The notes under the pieces were generated by a model. It did not search any database and had not been told where the DNA came from. It saw only the letters and a program-made list of their open reading frames with translations. The translations under genes and the position numbers were made by a program. Positions 16,545 to 25,152 of a DNA stretch of 64,000 nt are shown here, one piece after another. The DNA is from Allomuricauda sp. TY007 (GTDB lineage Bacteria > Bacteroidota > Bacteroidia > Flavobacteriales > Flavobacteriaceae): the NCBI RefSeq assembly GCF_010468565.1, contig NZ_WUEG01000012.1:61673-125672 (forward strand), given 5' to 3'. How positions within the stretch are numbered: the first letter of the stretch is position 1; every line of letters begins with the position of its first letter.

Positions 16545-18053
16545 TTATTCCAACTCCAAATTAGTGGGAAGTGGTTTGTCCAAAAACATATTATCCTTTA
16601 ATGGAGTATGTAACCTTGATGAGGTGAAAGATTCTGCGGGCATTTCCACTGTAAAATCGATTTTTGCAGACTCTCCTGTGATTTCTTGCAGGGCGCGGGC
16701 CAAAAGAGGCTCGCTTACGTCTCCCAAAACTCCAAGGTTGGTTAAATCTTCACTGAGTTCAATGTCGGGGCTTAAGCCGCTGGTGTAATCATAAAAACCA
16801 TCCGCATTCTCATTTCTACCGACTAAAGGTTGTAGCCCCCAACTGTTGTCAGGATTTATATTACTTTCCCTACTGGAAGAATAAAGAAAGGGTAATTCAT
16901 GGTCTGGATCATCGACCAATGTGATAGAAAATTCATTTTTACCGCGAGTGGTCGTTCCAATATGGATAACATCAATATAAGGGTCCAGTCCGTTCATCAC
17001 CAATTCACTTGCCGAAGCAGAATCACCTGTGGCAATCACAAATACCCTGTTTAAGTTCAATGAGTTTATGGGGCTATTGGCCGGGGTTTTGCTTTCAAAA
17101 TAGTCAGTGAGGGAAGCGTCGCTAAAAGCCGATTGGACTTTTGAGTTCCAACGTTGTCTTATGTAAACTTCTTCCGTGTTGGTACCATAGACCATGCTGG
17201 CTAAAAGGCGAGAGGTGTTTACATTGCCACCTGGATTGTAACGCATGTCCAAAACCAGTTCAGTAGCTCCATCGGCCTTAAATTTTGCAAAAACATTATT
17301 TAAATCTTCATTAAAACTGCTCAAAAAGCGATTGTACATCAAGTAGGCCACTTTTGTACCGTTAACGTCCAAAGTCTCGGCAATCAAAATAGGGTCTTCA
17401 ACCTGATTCTCTATTTTGGAAAGCGAAACTTCTTTGGCACTATCGGAAATGGTATTGTTTTCTACCGTAGCCATTCCGAGCGTGTAAGTACTATTATCAC
17501 CAAAAAGAAGGTTGATGTAGTTGCTGTCTGTCAGTTGGATACCATCAACTCTGGTAAAAAAATCACCTCGTTGAATATCCTTCGTCGAAGCATCGGAATC
17601 GGGCCAAACATATAAAACGTAGCCAAAAACATCATTGGTATTTCCAATATAAGATAACCTAAACTCCAATCCGTTGCTTTGGGATATACCGGAAAGACTG
17701 TTTACCAACTCAGTATAGTCTTCGTTGGCAAAACTAAATCGGTCTATGGCAGTTTCTTCACCGTAAATTTCTTCGTGTCTGTTACAAATGCTATAATAAA
17801 AATTTTCAGGATTAGAATTATTCTCCAAAAAAGCAGTGTATTCGGCGTTGGTGGAGAACCTATCATCAGCAAGGTCAGGAACATCAGCTTGCCAAAAATA
17901 CCAAAGGTTCATGGCCTTCCACATAAAGTCTTGGGCAGCCACATCTGCAGTTGGGTCTGGATCGGGAGAAGGTCCGTTTTTGATTCCATCATCATCACTA
18001 CACGACATAAACAAAACGGACAATCCCAAAAACAGGAAGAAATACTTTTTCAT
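16545..18053 (-). CDS. S41 (C-terminal processing) family peptidase, lipoprotein
   Basis: The protein has 502 residues. The lipoprotein signal ends VLFMSC and is followed by an acidic, Pro-rich linker (DDDG...SPDPDPT) typical of surface-exposed Bacteroidota lipoproteins. An S41 cap region precedes a PDZ-like segment around RGDFFTRVDGIQL. The protease core contains LVLDMRYNPGGNV, the nucleophile block GDSASASELVMNGL, and the Lys in TTTRGKNEF that completes the Ser-Lys dyad. It should cleave misfolded or exported proteins in the periplasm or on the cell surface. It stands alone, convergent with menB and divergent from the ECF sigma operon. Confidence 0.9.
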   Translation of the reverse strand: MKKYFFLFLGLSVLFMSCSDDDGIKNGPSPDPDPTADVAAQDFMWKAMNLWYFWQADVPDLADDRFSTNAEYTAFLENNSNPENFYYSICNRHEEIYGEETAIDRFSFANEDYTELVNSLSGISQSNGLEFRLSYIGNTNDVFGYVLYVWPDSDASTKDIQRGDFFTRVDGIQLTDSNYINLLFGDNSTYTLGMATVENNTISDSAKEVSLSKIENQVEDPILIAETLDVNGTKVAYLMYNRFLSSFNEDLNNVFAKFKADGATELVLDMRYNPGGNVNTSRLLASMVYGTNTEEVYIRQRWNSKVQSAFSDASLTDYFESKTPANSPINSLNLNRVFVIATGDSASASELVMNGLDPYIDVIHIGTTTRGKNEFSITLVDDPDHELPFLYSSSRESNINPDNSWGLQPLVGRNENADGFYDYTSGLSPDIELSEDLTNLGVLGDVSEPLLARALQEITGESAKIDFTVEMPAESFTSSRLHTPLKDNMFLDKPLPTNLELE

Positions 18054-18266
18054 AACTTATTTTTTAATGAATTTACTCAAACTTTATTCCAAATTTATCA
18101 AGGGTGTAGGTTGAATTGAGTAAAATTACATGAACAATCATGCAAATTTGCCTTGCAAAATACCTTTATATAAGGACATTGCAAATTTTTTGTAACAATT
18201 TTCGATATGTATCGTCGTGATAGTGTAGGTCGATAAGAAAGACACAAAAACAACTAAGACAACCAA

Positions 18267-18776
18267 ATGAAACAAACAGAATTCTTAAATGTGGTTTTAC
18301 CTTTTCAGGATAAACTGTACAGGCTCGCAAAGCGCCTGTTGGTCTCCAGAGAGGAAGCGGAAGACGCCACTCAAGAAATTTTGTTGAAGCTATGGTCAAA
18401 GAACGAGTCCATGTCAAAGTACAAAAATGTAGAGGCCTTTGCCATGACCATGACCAAAAACTTTTGTTTGGACCGGTTAAAGTCCAAGCAAGCAGGAAAC
18501 TTAAAATTGGTTCATAGCAACTACAGTGACGAAAACACTTCCTTACAAAAACAAATGGAGGCCGAAGACAGTGTGAGTTGGATGGAACGGATTATGGAAG
18601 ACCTGCCAGAACAACAAAAAATGATATTGCAGCTACGGGATGTGGAGCAATACGAGTTCGACGAGATATGCGAACTCTTGGACATGAAACCCACAGCAGT
18701 GCGCGTAGCACTGTCGAGGGCGAGAAAAACAGTAAGGGAAGAATTAATAAAAAAACATAACTATGGAATTGGGTAA
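18267..18776 (+). CDS. ECF-type RNA polymerase sigma factor
   Basis: The protein has 169 residues. Region 2 (YRLAKRLLVSREEAEDATQEILLKLW) and region 4 (LPEQQKMILQLRDVEQYEFDEIC followed by a helix-turn-helix) are present with nothing between but a short linker, as in ECF sigmas. The next gene overlaps its end by 14 bases and encodes a single-span membrane protein that is the likely anti-sigma partner. Two DUF4252 genes follow. This sigma/membrane protein/DUF4252 layout recurs in Flavobacteriaceae; the signal sensed is unknown. It does not contain the C-terminal part found in SusCD-linked sigmas such as the one at 56.6 kb. Confidence 0.92.
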   Translation: MKQTEFLNVVLPFQDKLYRLAKRLLVSREEAEDATQEILLKLWSKNESMSKYKNVEAFAMTMTKNFCLDRLKSKQAGNLKLVHSNYSDENTSLQKQMEAEDSVSWMERIMEDLPEQQKMILQLRDVEQYEFDEICELLDMKPTAVRVALSRARKTVREELIKKHNYGIG

Positions 18777-19197
18777 CATAGAAAAAATATTGGAGAAGTA
18801 TTTCGAGGCCACTGCCACAGTGGACGAAGAAAGAACACTTAGGGAGTATTTTTCACAAGAAGAGGTAGCACCTCATTTGGAACAGTACAAACCCATGTTC
18901 AACTACTTTTCCAAGGCCAAGGAAGAAAAGTACACCAAGCAGGTACCATTAAAACCTAGAGTAAACTATTACAAGTGGCTATCCGTTGCAGCGGCAGTAG
19001 TTCTTGCCTTTGGCATTTATTTTGGTAATCAGTACCAAGAAACTAAGCGCTTGGAACAAGAAAAGGCGGAGTTCGCCTACGAGGAAACCAAAAAAGCTTT
19101 TGAGCTCTTAGCAGAAAATTTTGGCCGAGGAACAGAAAAGGTGGCCTATCTAAAAGAGTTCGAAGAAGCAAAAGAGAAGATTTACAACAACAATTAA
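18763..19197 (+). CDS. Single-pass membrane protein, probable anti-sigma factor
   Basis: The protein has 144 residues. The N-terminal ~65 residues are soluble and charged (IEKILEKYFEATATVDEERTLREYF), resembling the zinc-finger-less anti-sigma N-domain. One membrane helix spans about 71-88 (WLSVAAAVVLAFGIYFG). The C-terminal half is a charged, helical periplasmic tail. Overlap with the sigma gene indicates translational coupling. It lacks a FecR domain. The anti-sigma role is inferred from topology and position. Confidence 0.75.
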   Translation: MELGNIEKILEKYFEATATVDEERTLREYFSQEEVAPHLEQYKPMFNYFSKAKEEKYTKQVPLKPRVNYYKWLSVAAAVVLAFGIYFGNQYQETKRLEQEKAEFAYEETKKAFELLAENFGRGTEKVAYLKEFEEAKEKIYNNN

Positions 19198-19208
19198 AAA
19201 ACGAAAAG

Positions 19209-19748
19209 ATGAGAAAGTATATTTTAATAACAGTAATGGCAGTATTGCCTTTGGCCGGATTTTCACAATCCCTTTTTGACAAATTTGAAGATTTGGACGA
19301 TGTAACATCCGTAGTGGTGAACAAAAGCATGTTCAACCTATTGGCAAAGATTGATGTAGAGGTAGATGACCCCGAAGCTCAGGACTTTATGGATATTGCC
19401 AGTAGCTTACAAAGCTTAAAGGTCTTCACTACCGAGGATAAGAAAATCGGAGAGGACATGAAGTCGTCCGTGGACAGCTACCTAAAATCTTCCAAAATGG
19501 AAGAGTTGATGCGGGTAAAGGACAAAGATGCCAATGTCAAGTTCTACATCAAAGAGGGCAAGGATGCGGATCATGTGAGCGAACTGCTCATGTTCGTGAC
19601 AGGTATGAATAACGTTGAGGCCGATGGCAGAAAGTTTGAGACTGTAATTTTATCACTTACCGGGGATATTGATTTGAACAAAATTGGTTCATTGACCAAA
19701 AAAATGAACTTACCGGAAGAACTCAACGAGGCAAGTAAAAAGAATTAA
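19209..19748 (+). CDS. DUF4252 protein, exported
   Basis: The protein has 179 residues with a Sec signal (MRKYILITVMAVLPLAGFSQ) and no lipobox. The mature part begins SLFDKFEDLDDVTSVVVNKSMF and matches the DUF4252 family. Family members are common in Flavobacteriia next to ECF sigma genes; their role is unknown. It follows the membrane protein gene by 11 bases in the sigma operon. Together with the next gene it forms a pair of DUF4252 paralogues, one soluble periplasmic and one lipidated. Confidence 0.85.
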   Translation: MRKYILITVMAVLPLAGFSQSLFDKFEDLDDVTSVVVNKSMFNLLAKIDVEVDDPEAQDFMDIASSLQSLKVFTTEDKKIGEDMKSSVDSYLKSSKMEELMRVKDKDANVKFYIKEGKDADHVSELLMFVTGMNNVEADGRKFETVILSLTGDIDLNKIGSLTKKMNLPEELNEASKKN

Positions 19749-19860
19749 TTAAGACATCGGTTGGCAATAATCGGTTGGATACTGTAACAAAACGCAACAA
19801 GCTCCAACTAATTATTGTCAACTGATTATCAGTTTATAAAATCAATCAAAAAAAGAACAG

Positions 19861-20400
19861 ATGAAACATATTGTTAAAACCATGTTGGTGGCCGGGGCAT
19901 TGCTTCTGGCTTCGTGCGCTTCGCAGCAAAGCCTGCAAGAGTATTATGTGGACAATTCGGAGAACCCAAACTTTTTGTCCATAGATGTTCCCGCAAGCAT
20001 CTTAAAGCTGAACGAGGAAGATTTGAACCCAACTCAAAAAGAAGCTATTGAATCACTTCGTAAATTCAATTTGTTGGCCTTTAAAAAGAATGCCGATAAT
20101 GAAGCGGAGTATGAGATTGAAAAGAAAAAAGTACGCGAAATCTTAAAGGGCGACCAGTTTGTGGAGCTTATGAAGATCAATTCAAAATATGGTAAAGGAG
20201 TCATCAAGTATTTAGGAGATGAGGACGCCATTGATGAAGTAATTATTTATGGGGATAGTGAAGATAAGGGCTTTGCCTTAGTAAGGGTACTTGGTAAAAA
20301 TATGAACCCGGCCCATATAATGCAATTAATGCAAGCCATACAAAAATCCGATTACAAAGGAGAAGGGCTTGGTGAAATTGGAGATTTTCTAAAAGGCTAA
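19861..20400 (+). CDS. DUF4252 lipoprotein
   Basis: The protein has 179 residues and the signal ends LLASC, so it is a lipoprotein. The mature part is acidic and Lys-rich, with FLSIDVPASILKL and EVIIYGDSEDKGFALVRVLGKN matching the DUF4252 fold. It appears to be a diverged copy of the preceding gene. A 112-base gap separates them, and an intrinsic terminator follows at 20428-20450, closing the sigma operon. Function unknown. Confidence 0.85.
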   Translation: MKHIVKTMLVAGALLLASCASQQSLQEYYVDNSENPNFLSIDVPASILKLNEEDLNPTQKEAIESLRKFNLLAFKKNADNEAEYEIEKKKVREILKGDQFVELMKINSKYGKGVIKYLGDEDAIDEVIIYGDSEDKGFALVRVLGKNMNPAHIMQLMQAIQKSDYKGEGLGEIGDFLKG

Positions 20401-20427
20401 GACCAATCATCATAAATTTCTAAGGGG

Positions 20428-20450
20428 GGGTGGCGTTTGTCACCCTTTTT
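20428..20450 (+). terminator. Terminator of the ECF sigma / DUF4252 operon
   Basis: Stem GGGTGGC (20428-20434), loop GTTT, GTCACCC (20439-20445), followed by TTTTTCTTTTT. Confidence 0.85.
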
Positions 20451-20530
20451 CTTTTTAGGAAAATCAAAAACGTGACCTAGTTTAGTATCTTAGTGTCTCT
20501 TTGTAAAAACACTAACAAAACTATAACCTC

Positions 20531-21346
20531 ATGGAAAAAGCACAAGAATGGTTTGATTACGGTATTGAACTGGCCAAAGAATTCGGCCCAAAACTGATTA
20601 CGGCACTTGTTATCTACATTATCGGTATGTGGGTGGTCAATAAAATCATTAGTGGAACCCGAAAAGTAATGTCCAAGAGCAAGTACGATGAATCGCTCCA
20701 AAAATTCTTGTTGAACTTATTTTCATGGGCACTAAAAGTATTCTTGATTATTATCGTAATCTCTCGCTTAGGAGTTGATGTTACCACCTTTGCTGCTGTA
20801 ATTGCTGCCGCTGGTCTTGCTGTTGGGTTGGCTTTGCAGGGGTCGCTTTCCAACTTTGCAGGAGGTGTGCTCATCATGATTTTTAAACCATACAAAATTG
20901 GCGATTTGATCGAGGCACAAGGTGTTTTGGGAAAAGTAAAGGGAATCGAAATCTTTACCACAAAACTGGTGACCCCACAAAACAGGCTTGCCATTGTCCC
21001 AAATGGTGCCATGGCCAATGGTAACATCATCAACTATACCGCAGAGGGTAAAATGCGTGTCGATACGGTAATAGGAGTGGGCTATGGCGAGGACATCAAA
21101 AAAACCAAAGAAGTGTTGTTGGAGGTGTTGAAATCCAATCCAAAGGTACTAAAAGACCCAGCGCCCTCTGTAAATGTGTTGGAGTTGGCGGACAGCTCCG
21201 TGAATTTTGCGGTAAGGCCTTTTTGTGAGCCAGATGATTATTGGGATGTGTATTTTGCGACTCACGAGAATTGCAAGTTAGCCTTGGATGAAGCTGGTAT
21301 TGAAATTCCATATCCACACCAAGTGGAAATCCATAAAGAGGGATAA
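20531..21346 (+). CDS. Small-conductance mechanosensitive channel, MscS family
   Basis: The protein has 271 residues, close to E. coli MscS (286). Three membrane helices are visible: ~17-35, ~63-83, and the pore helix ~88-115 with the Ala/Gly-rich pattern AAVIAAAGLAVGLALQGSLSNFAGG. The cytoplasmic beta domain begins with FKPYKIGDLIEAQGVLGKV and contains the VPNGAMANGNIINY stretch. The channel opens under membrane tension to release solutes on osmotic downshift. It stands alone after the sigma-operon terminator and before a long repeat-filled spacer. Confidence 0.93.
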   Translation: MEKAQEWFDYGIELAKEFGPKLITALVIYIIGMWVVNKIISGTRKVMSKSKYDESLQKFLLNLFSWALKVFLIIIVISRLGVDVTTFAAVIAAAGLAVGLALQGSLSNFAGGVLIMIFKPYKIGDLIEAQGVLGKVKGIEIFTTKLVTPQNRLAIVPNGAMANGNIINYTAEGKMRVDTVIGVGYGEDIKKTKEVLLEVLKSNPKVLKDPAPSVNVLELADSSVNFAVRPFCEPDDYWDVYFATHENCKLALDEAGIEIPYPHQVEIHKEG

Positions 21347-21624
21347 ATGTATAGCTGGATTCTTGGGTTTTCAGGTTAATCATATAGGACTCAAGGATTT
21401 GACACGGATTTCACGAATGGGAACAGATGTTTTTTGCTCTTGAACTTGATGCTTGGGTTTGAACTTGTCAGAAGTCCGAAGCACGAAGTTGGTAGTAACC
21501 CAATAATTTCGAAACTCCGAACTTGGTGTTTTATTTGAGCAGTTCTTGCAAATTCGCGTCAGGTCCTCGTTCCTAACTCCTGCCTGTCGACAGGTAAGGT
21601 GTTTCGGAATCCCATAAGAGTGAG

Positions 21625-21645
21625 ACCCTGAATCCAGTTCAGGGT
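21625..21645. repeat. Short hairpin repeat ACCCTGAA-N5-TTCAGGGT
   Basis: Perfect 8-bp inverted repeat; its inner 7-bp arms are identical to those at 16462-16480. Confidence 0.6.
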
Positions 21646-21866
21646 AACCAGATTTCTCATACTCCTGTTGGTCGGTTCGAAATTACATTTCTGATGCACG
21701 AAGTCTTGTCTCTTTTGTCTTGGTTCTTGGCTCTCTTTTCTTTGCTCTTGAACTTGTGAATTGCATTTGTACTTGCGAAAAGAGATTCTTCAGTCGCTCC
21801 TCTCCTTCAGAATGACACTAGTACGGTCATTTCGAACCAGAACCCAATTGAGGTTGGGTGGAGTGT

Positions 21867-21899
21867 GAGAAATCTAAATTTTGCTGTTTTAGATTTCTC
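21867..21899. repeat. Perfect 12-bp inverted repeat near the purB 3' end
   Basis: GAGAAATCTAAA and TTTAGATTTCTC are separated by 9 bases. A second small stem (ACCCAA/TTGGGT) lies immediately to its left. There is no T run, so it is probably a mobile palindrome rather than a terminator. Confidence 0.65.
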
Positions 21900-21992
21900 A
21901 ATCGATGCTTTACATCTCATTTTCGAAATGCTTCCAGTGGATGAGATTCCTGCTTATCTCGTTGAAGAACGGGACGCAGAAATGACAAGTAC

Positions 21993-23336
21993 TTAAACTC
22001 CTGTATAATTCGCCGGGGTTATTTGCTTTAACTCGGCTTTTATGGTATCGGAGACATTCAACGTTTCAATAAAATCGGCAATGGATTTTTGATTGATTTT
22101 TTCATTGGTTCGGGTCAAACCTTTTAAGGCTTCGTATGGATTTGGATAGCCTTCTCTTCGTAAAATGGTCTGAATGGCCTCTGCTACAACGGCCCAGTTG
22201 TCTTCCAGATCTTTTTCGAATTTGGCTTGGTTCAATACCAATTTATTCAATCCCTTTAAAGTGGATTGGAACCCAATCAGGGTGTGCGCAAAAGGAACAC
22301 CTACATTTCGTAATACGGTGCTGTCCGTAAGGTCTCGTTGCAATCGGGAAATGGGCAGTTTGGCGGATAAATGCTCAAAAAGGGCGTTGGCAAGCCCCAA
22401 ATTACCTTCGGAATTCTCAAAGTCGATAGGGTTTACCTTGTGCGGCATGGCCGATGAACCCACTTCCCCTTTTTTGATTTTTTGTTTGAAATAATCCATG
22501 GAAATATAGGTCCACATATCTCGGTCCAAATCAGTCAAAATAGTGTTGATGCGTTTAAGGCAATCGAACAAAGCGGCCATGTGGTCGTAATGCTCAATTT
22601 GAGTGGTGGGGAAGGAGTGGTGCAATCCTAGTTTCTCCTGTACAAATTGTTTACCAAAAGCTCTCCAATCGTTATTGGGGTAGGCTACTTTGTGGGCATT
22701 GTAGTTCCCGGTAGCTCCACCAAATTTAGCGGCGCTGGGGATATCGTTCAATAAATTGAACTGCTCCTTAAAACGCTCCACAAACACGTCGATTTCCTTG
22801 CCCAAACGGGTAGGGGAGGCTGGTTGCCCGTGTGTTCTTGCCAACATGGGGATGTTTTCCCATGCTTTGGCAAGCTCCTTCAATTTTTCCAAAACCTCTA
22901 AATAAGAAGGTACGTACACATTGTTCATGGCTTCTTTGATAGATAGAGGTATCGCTGTATTGTTGATATCTTGTGAAGTCAATCCAAAGTGGATAAACTC
23001 TTTGTATTTTTGAAGGTTTAATGCATCAAACTTTTCCTTGATGAAGTACTCAACCGCTTTAACATCGTGGTTTGTGATCTTTTCAATATCTTTTATTGCC
23101 TGTGCATCTTCCGCAGAAAACTCTTGATAAATTTTTTGTAATTCGGGGAGTAGCGTTTTATTGAAATCGGCCAATTGTGGCAATGGAACCTCGCAAAGGG
23201 CTATAAAGTATTCAATCTCAACTTGAACACGGTATTTGATCAGGGCCTCTTCCGAAAAATAGTCTTTAAGGGCCTCGGTCTTGTTTCTATATCTACCGTC
23301 AATCGGCGAAATGGCATTTAGTTGTGTCAGCGACAT
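21993..23336 (-). CDS. purB: Adenylosuccinate lyase
   Basis: The protein has 447 residues from the ATG giving MSLTQLNAISPIDGRYRNKTE; the longer frame adds 18 residues with no family match. It cleaves SAICAR and adenylosuccinate, releasing fumarate, in purine synthesis. The lyase signature GSSAMPHKVNPIDFEN holds the catalytic Ser loop; TSQDINNTA and ARTHGQPASPT carry the other active-site residues. ISPIDGRY near the start is typical of the E. coli-like PurB branch. A hypothetical gene ends 47 bases upstream on the same strand and is probably in the same transcript. Confidence 0.96.
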   Translation of the reverse strand: MSLTQLNAISPIDGRYRNKTEALKDYFSEEALIKYRVQVEIEYFIALCEVPLPQLADFNKTLLPELQKIYQEFSAEDAQAIKDIEKITNHDVKAVEYFIKEKFDALNLQKYKEFIHFGLTSQDINNTAIPLSIKEAMNNVYVPSYLEVLEKLKELAKAWENIPMLARTHGQPASPTRLGKEIDVFVERFKEQFNLLNDIPSAAKFGGATGNYNAHKVAYPNNDWRAFGKQFVQEKLGLHHSFPTTQIEHYDHMAALFDCLKRINTILTDLDRDMWTYISMDYFKQKIKKGEVGSSAMPHKVNPIDFENSEGNLGLANALFEHLSAKLPISRLQRDLTDSTVLRNVGVPFAHTLIGFQSTLKGLNKLVLNQAKFEKDLEDNWAVVAEAIQTILRREGYPNPYEALKGLTRTNEKINQKSIADFIETLNVSDTIKAELKQITPANYTGV

Positions 23337-23382
23337 GGTCCAGAAAATTTTGAAAGCATCAAAGATACTTAAACGCTGTGGT

Positions 23383-23955
23383 TTAGACACCCAATTCGGT
23401 CAACTTATCCAGAGTTTTTTTTGCTCGGTTTTTGTAGCCCGTGGTTCCTTTGGCGTAACTGTCCTCCAGAACCAGTTTGAGTTCGGGGTGTACCCAATCA
23501 AATTTTAAACCTAAGTAATAAAGACTCGTCATTGAGAAAACTTTGGGCGCCATGTTCATGGGGCCAATGAGCCAGTCAAAACAGGATGCCATTATTTTTT
23601 CCAATTGATCATCAGTAATATTTTGCACAAAAATGGGGTCTTTTTTCTTAAAATAGGCTTCACAGACCATTTCACAAACGTGTGCAATGGGTCTAATACA
23701 AGATTCGGTTTTTAATTTTGACAAACCGTTCACAAAATCTTCAAAAAAAGGAAGGATCAAGGAGGGGTCTTTTCGCATTAAATGATCAAAGGTCCAACTC
23801 GCATTGAAACTTCCTGCTTTGTCTTCCAACAATACCTGTTTAAAAAGTGCCTTGGCCAGTCGGGGTTCTTTCCTCAATTGCTGAACCAAAACATCTATTT
23901 CATGTTTTGATATTCTACCTGAACTAAGTCTGATATGGAGTTCCTCTTCGGTCAC
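23383..23955 (-). CDS. Conserved hypothetical protein upstream of purB
   Basis: The protein has 190 residues, no signal and no membrane segments. It is almost entirely helical by composition, with the spacing of HEAT/ARM-like repeats (LAKALFKQVLLEDKAG, HLMRKDPSLILPFFEDFV, IRPIAHVCEMVCEAYF). No catalytic motif is seen. It is likely a scaffold or binding protein made with PurB. Its start is 35 bases from the start of a divergent haem-binding gene, so the two promoters must overlap neighbouring coding sequence. Confidence 0.7.
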   Translation of the reverse strand: MTEEELHIRLSSGRISKHEIDVLVQQLRKEPRLAKALFKQVLLEDKAGSFNASWTFDHLMRKDPSLILPFFEDFVNGLSKLKTESCIRPIAHVCEMVCEAYFKKKDPIFVQNITDDQLEKIMASCFDWLIGPMNMAPKVFSMTSLYYLGLKFDWVHPELKLVLEDSYAKGTTGYKNRAKKTLDKLTELGV

Positions 23956-23990
23956 AAAAAATCAATATATTTACTAAAATCCTGTAGGTG

Positions 23991-24443
23991 ATGAAAATAG
24001 TAAAAAAAATAGCAATCGTTCTTTTGGTTGTATTGGTGGGAATGCAATTTTACCGTCCTGAAAAGAATATTTCCGAAGGTGACTATGTCACTGCTTTTGA
24101 AACGGAGACCCAACCTCCTGCCGAAGTCAAGAAGATTCTAAAAACAGCCTGTTACGATTGCCATAGTGCGAACACAGTGTATCCGTGGTACAATAATCTA
24201 GCTCCAGTTTCCTATTGGTTGGCAGATCATATAGAAGAGGGCAAGGAGCATCTGAATTTTTCCGATTGGGCCAACTACGATGCTGAAAAAAAGGACCACA
24301 AACTGGAAGAGCTCATCGAAGAGGTGGAAGAGGGAAAAATGCCCTTAAAGGAATACACATGGACCCATGCCGATGCGAAATTGTCCGAGGAGCAAATAAA
24401 TGTATTGGTAGCCTGGGCAAAAGAAACTAGAGCCAACTATTAA
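23991..24443 (+). CDS. Haem-binding-domain protein (c-type cytochrome motif)
   Basis: The protein has 150 residues. An N-terminal membrane segment (IAIVLLVVLVGMQFY) anchors or exports it. CYDCHS is a CxxCH haem-attachment motif; a distal Met is available in EGKMPLKEYTW. This arrangement, with the NTVYPWYNNLAPVSYWL segment, matches the Haem_bd family (PF14376). The ATG at 23991 was preferred over the adjoining GTG. Probably a periplasmic electron carrier or haem sensor. Its last 17 bases overlap the tail of the convergent sirtuin gene. Confidence 0.88.
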   Translation: MKIVKKIAIVLLVVLVGMQFYRPEKNISEGDYVTAFETETQPPAEVKKILKTACYDCHSANTVYPWYNNLAPVSYWLADHIEEGKEHLNFSDWANYDAEKKDHKLEELIEEVEEGKMPLKEYTWTHADAKLSEEQINVLVAWAKETRANY

Positions 24444-25125
24444 AAAACTGTTCCACCAATTCTGGAATTCCCTCTGCTGCTGTTTTGGAGATTATGGTAA
24501 GGTTTTCAAAATCCGATGAACGGATATTGGGCTTTGGGTCTATAAAGTAAATTGGGATTTTATTTGGCGCGTAATGGATTAAACTTGCCGCTGGGTACAC
24601 TTGCATGGAGGTTCCCACAATAATCAGTATTTCGGCCTGTTGTGTAATTTGTGCGGCCGTTTCCAACATAGGAACCATTTCGCCAAACCAAACAATATGG
24701 GGGCGTAGCTGGTGACCTTTGTCGTCCGTATCGCCTAAAACCAAGTCTTTTTCCCAATCCAACACATGGTTTTCGTTTACTGTACTTCGTACTTTAAACA
24801 GCTCACCGTGTAAATGCACTACATGGGAACTCCCGGCTTTTTCGTGCAGATTGTCCACGTTTTGGGTTACAATGCTCACATCAAAATCCCGTTCTAATTC
24901 TGCCAGAGCCTTATGGCCTGCATTGGGAACAACCTCCAACAATTGCCGTCTTCGCTGGTTGTAGAATTCGAGCACCAACTCAGGATTACGAGCAAATCCT
25001 TGTGGTGATGCCACTTCCATCACATCATGGCCTTCCCAAAGACCATTTTCGTCCCGAAAGGTTTTTAGTCCACTTTCAGCGCTCATACCAGCCCCGGTCA
25101 GTACTACAATTTTAGGCTTGGGCAT
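24427..25125 (-). CDS. Sir2-family NAD-dependent deacylase without zinc-binding cysteines
   Basis: The protein has 232 residues. The NAD site is intact: GAGMSAESGLKTFRD, TQNVDNLHEKAG and the catalytic His of HLHGE. EFYNQRRRQ supplies the Tyr/Arg pair that in SIRT5/CobB-type sirtuins favours acidic acyl groups such as succinyl-lysine. The four zinc-ligand cysteines expected between HGELFKVR and RPHIVWFGE are absent; the protein has no cysteine at all, and the segment reads STVNENHVLDWEKDLVLGD instead. It lies 27 bases downstream of the DJ-1/PfpI gene on the same strand, so both probably share the promoter with the palindromic site. Confidence 0.92.
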   Translation of the reverse strand: MPKPKIVVLTGAGMSAESGLKTFRDENGLWEGHDVMEVASPQGFARNPELVLEFYNQRRRQLLEVVPNAGHKALAELERDFDVSIVTQNVDNLHEKAGSSHVVHLHGELFKVRSTVNENHVLDWEKDLVLGDTDDKGHQLRPHIVWFGEMVPMLETAAQITQQAEILIIVGTSMQVYPAASLIHYAPNKIPIYFIDPKPNIRSSDFENLTIISKTAAEGIPELVEQFFNSWL

Positions 25126-25152
25126 TTTTTTGGTTTTATTTTAGGCAAGCAA

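Larger units (their letters stand above)
21347..21992. repeat. Repeat-filled spacer (composite of dispersed elements)
   Basis: This 646-base gap between mscS and purB has no plausible gene. It contains CTTGAACTTG-type tracts (21439-21467 and 21745-21776), a pyrimidine-rich TCTCTTTTGTCTTGG block, the palindrome CCTGTCGACAGG (21583-21594), a CCCTGAA hairpin (21625-21645) and a large inverted repeat (21867-21899). The right end reads like several flavobacterial intergenic palindromes joined together (ATTTCGAA..., GAGATTCC..., GCAGAAATGAC). The TTGAACTTG tracts recur at 34.5 and 38.0 kb. Confidence 0.7.
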
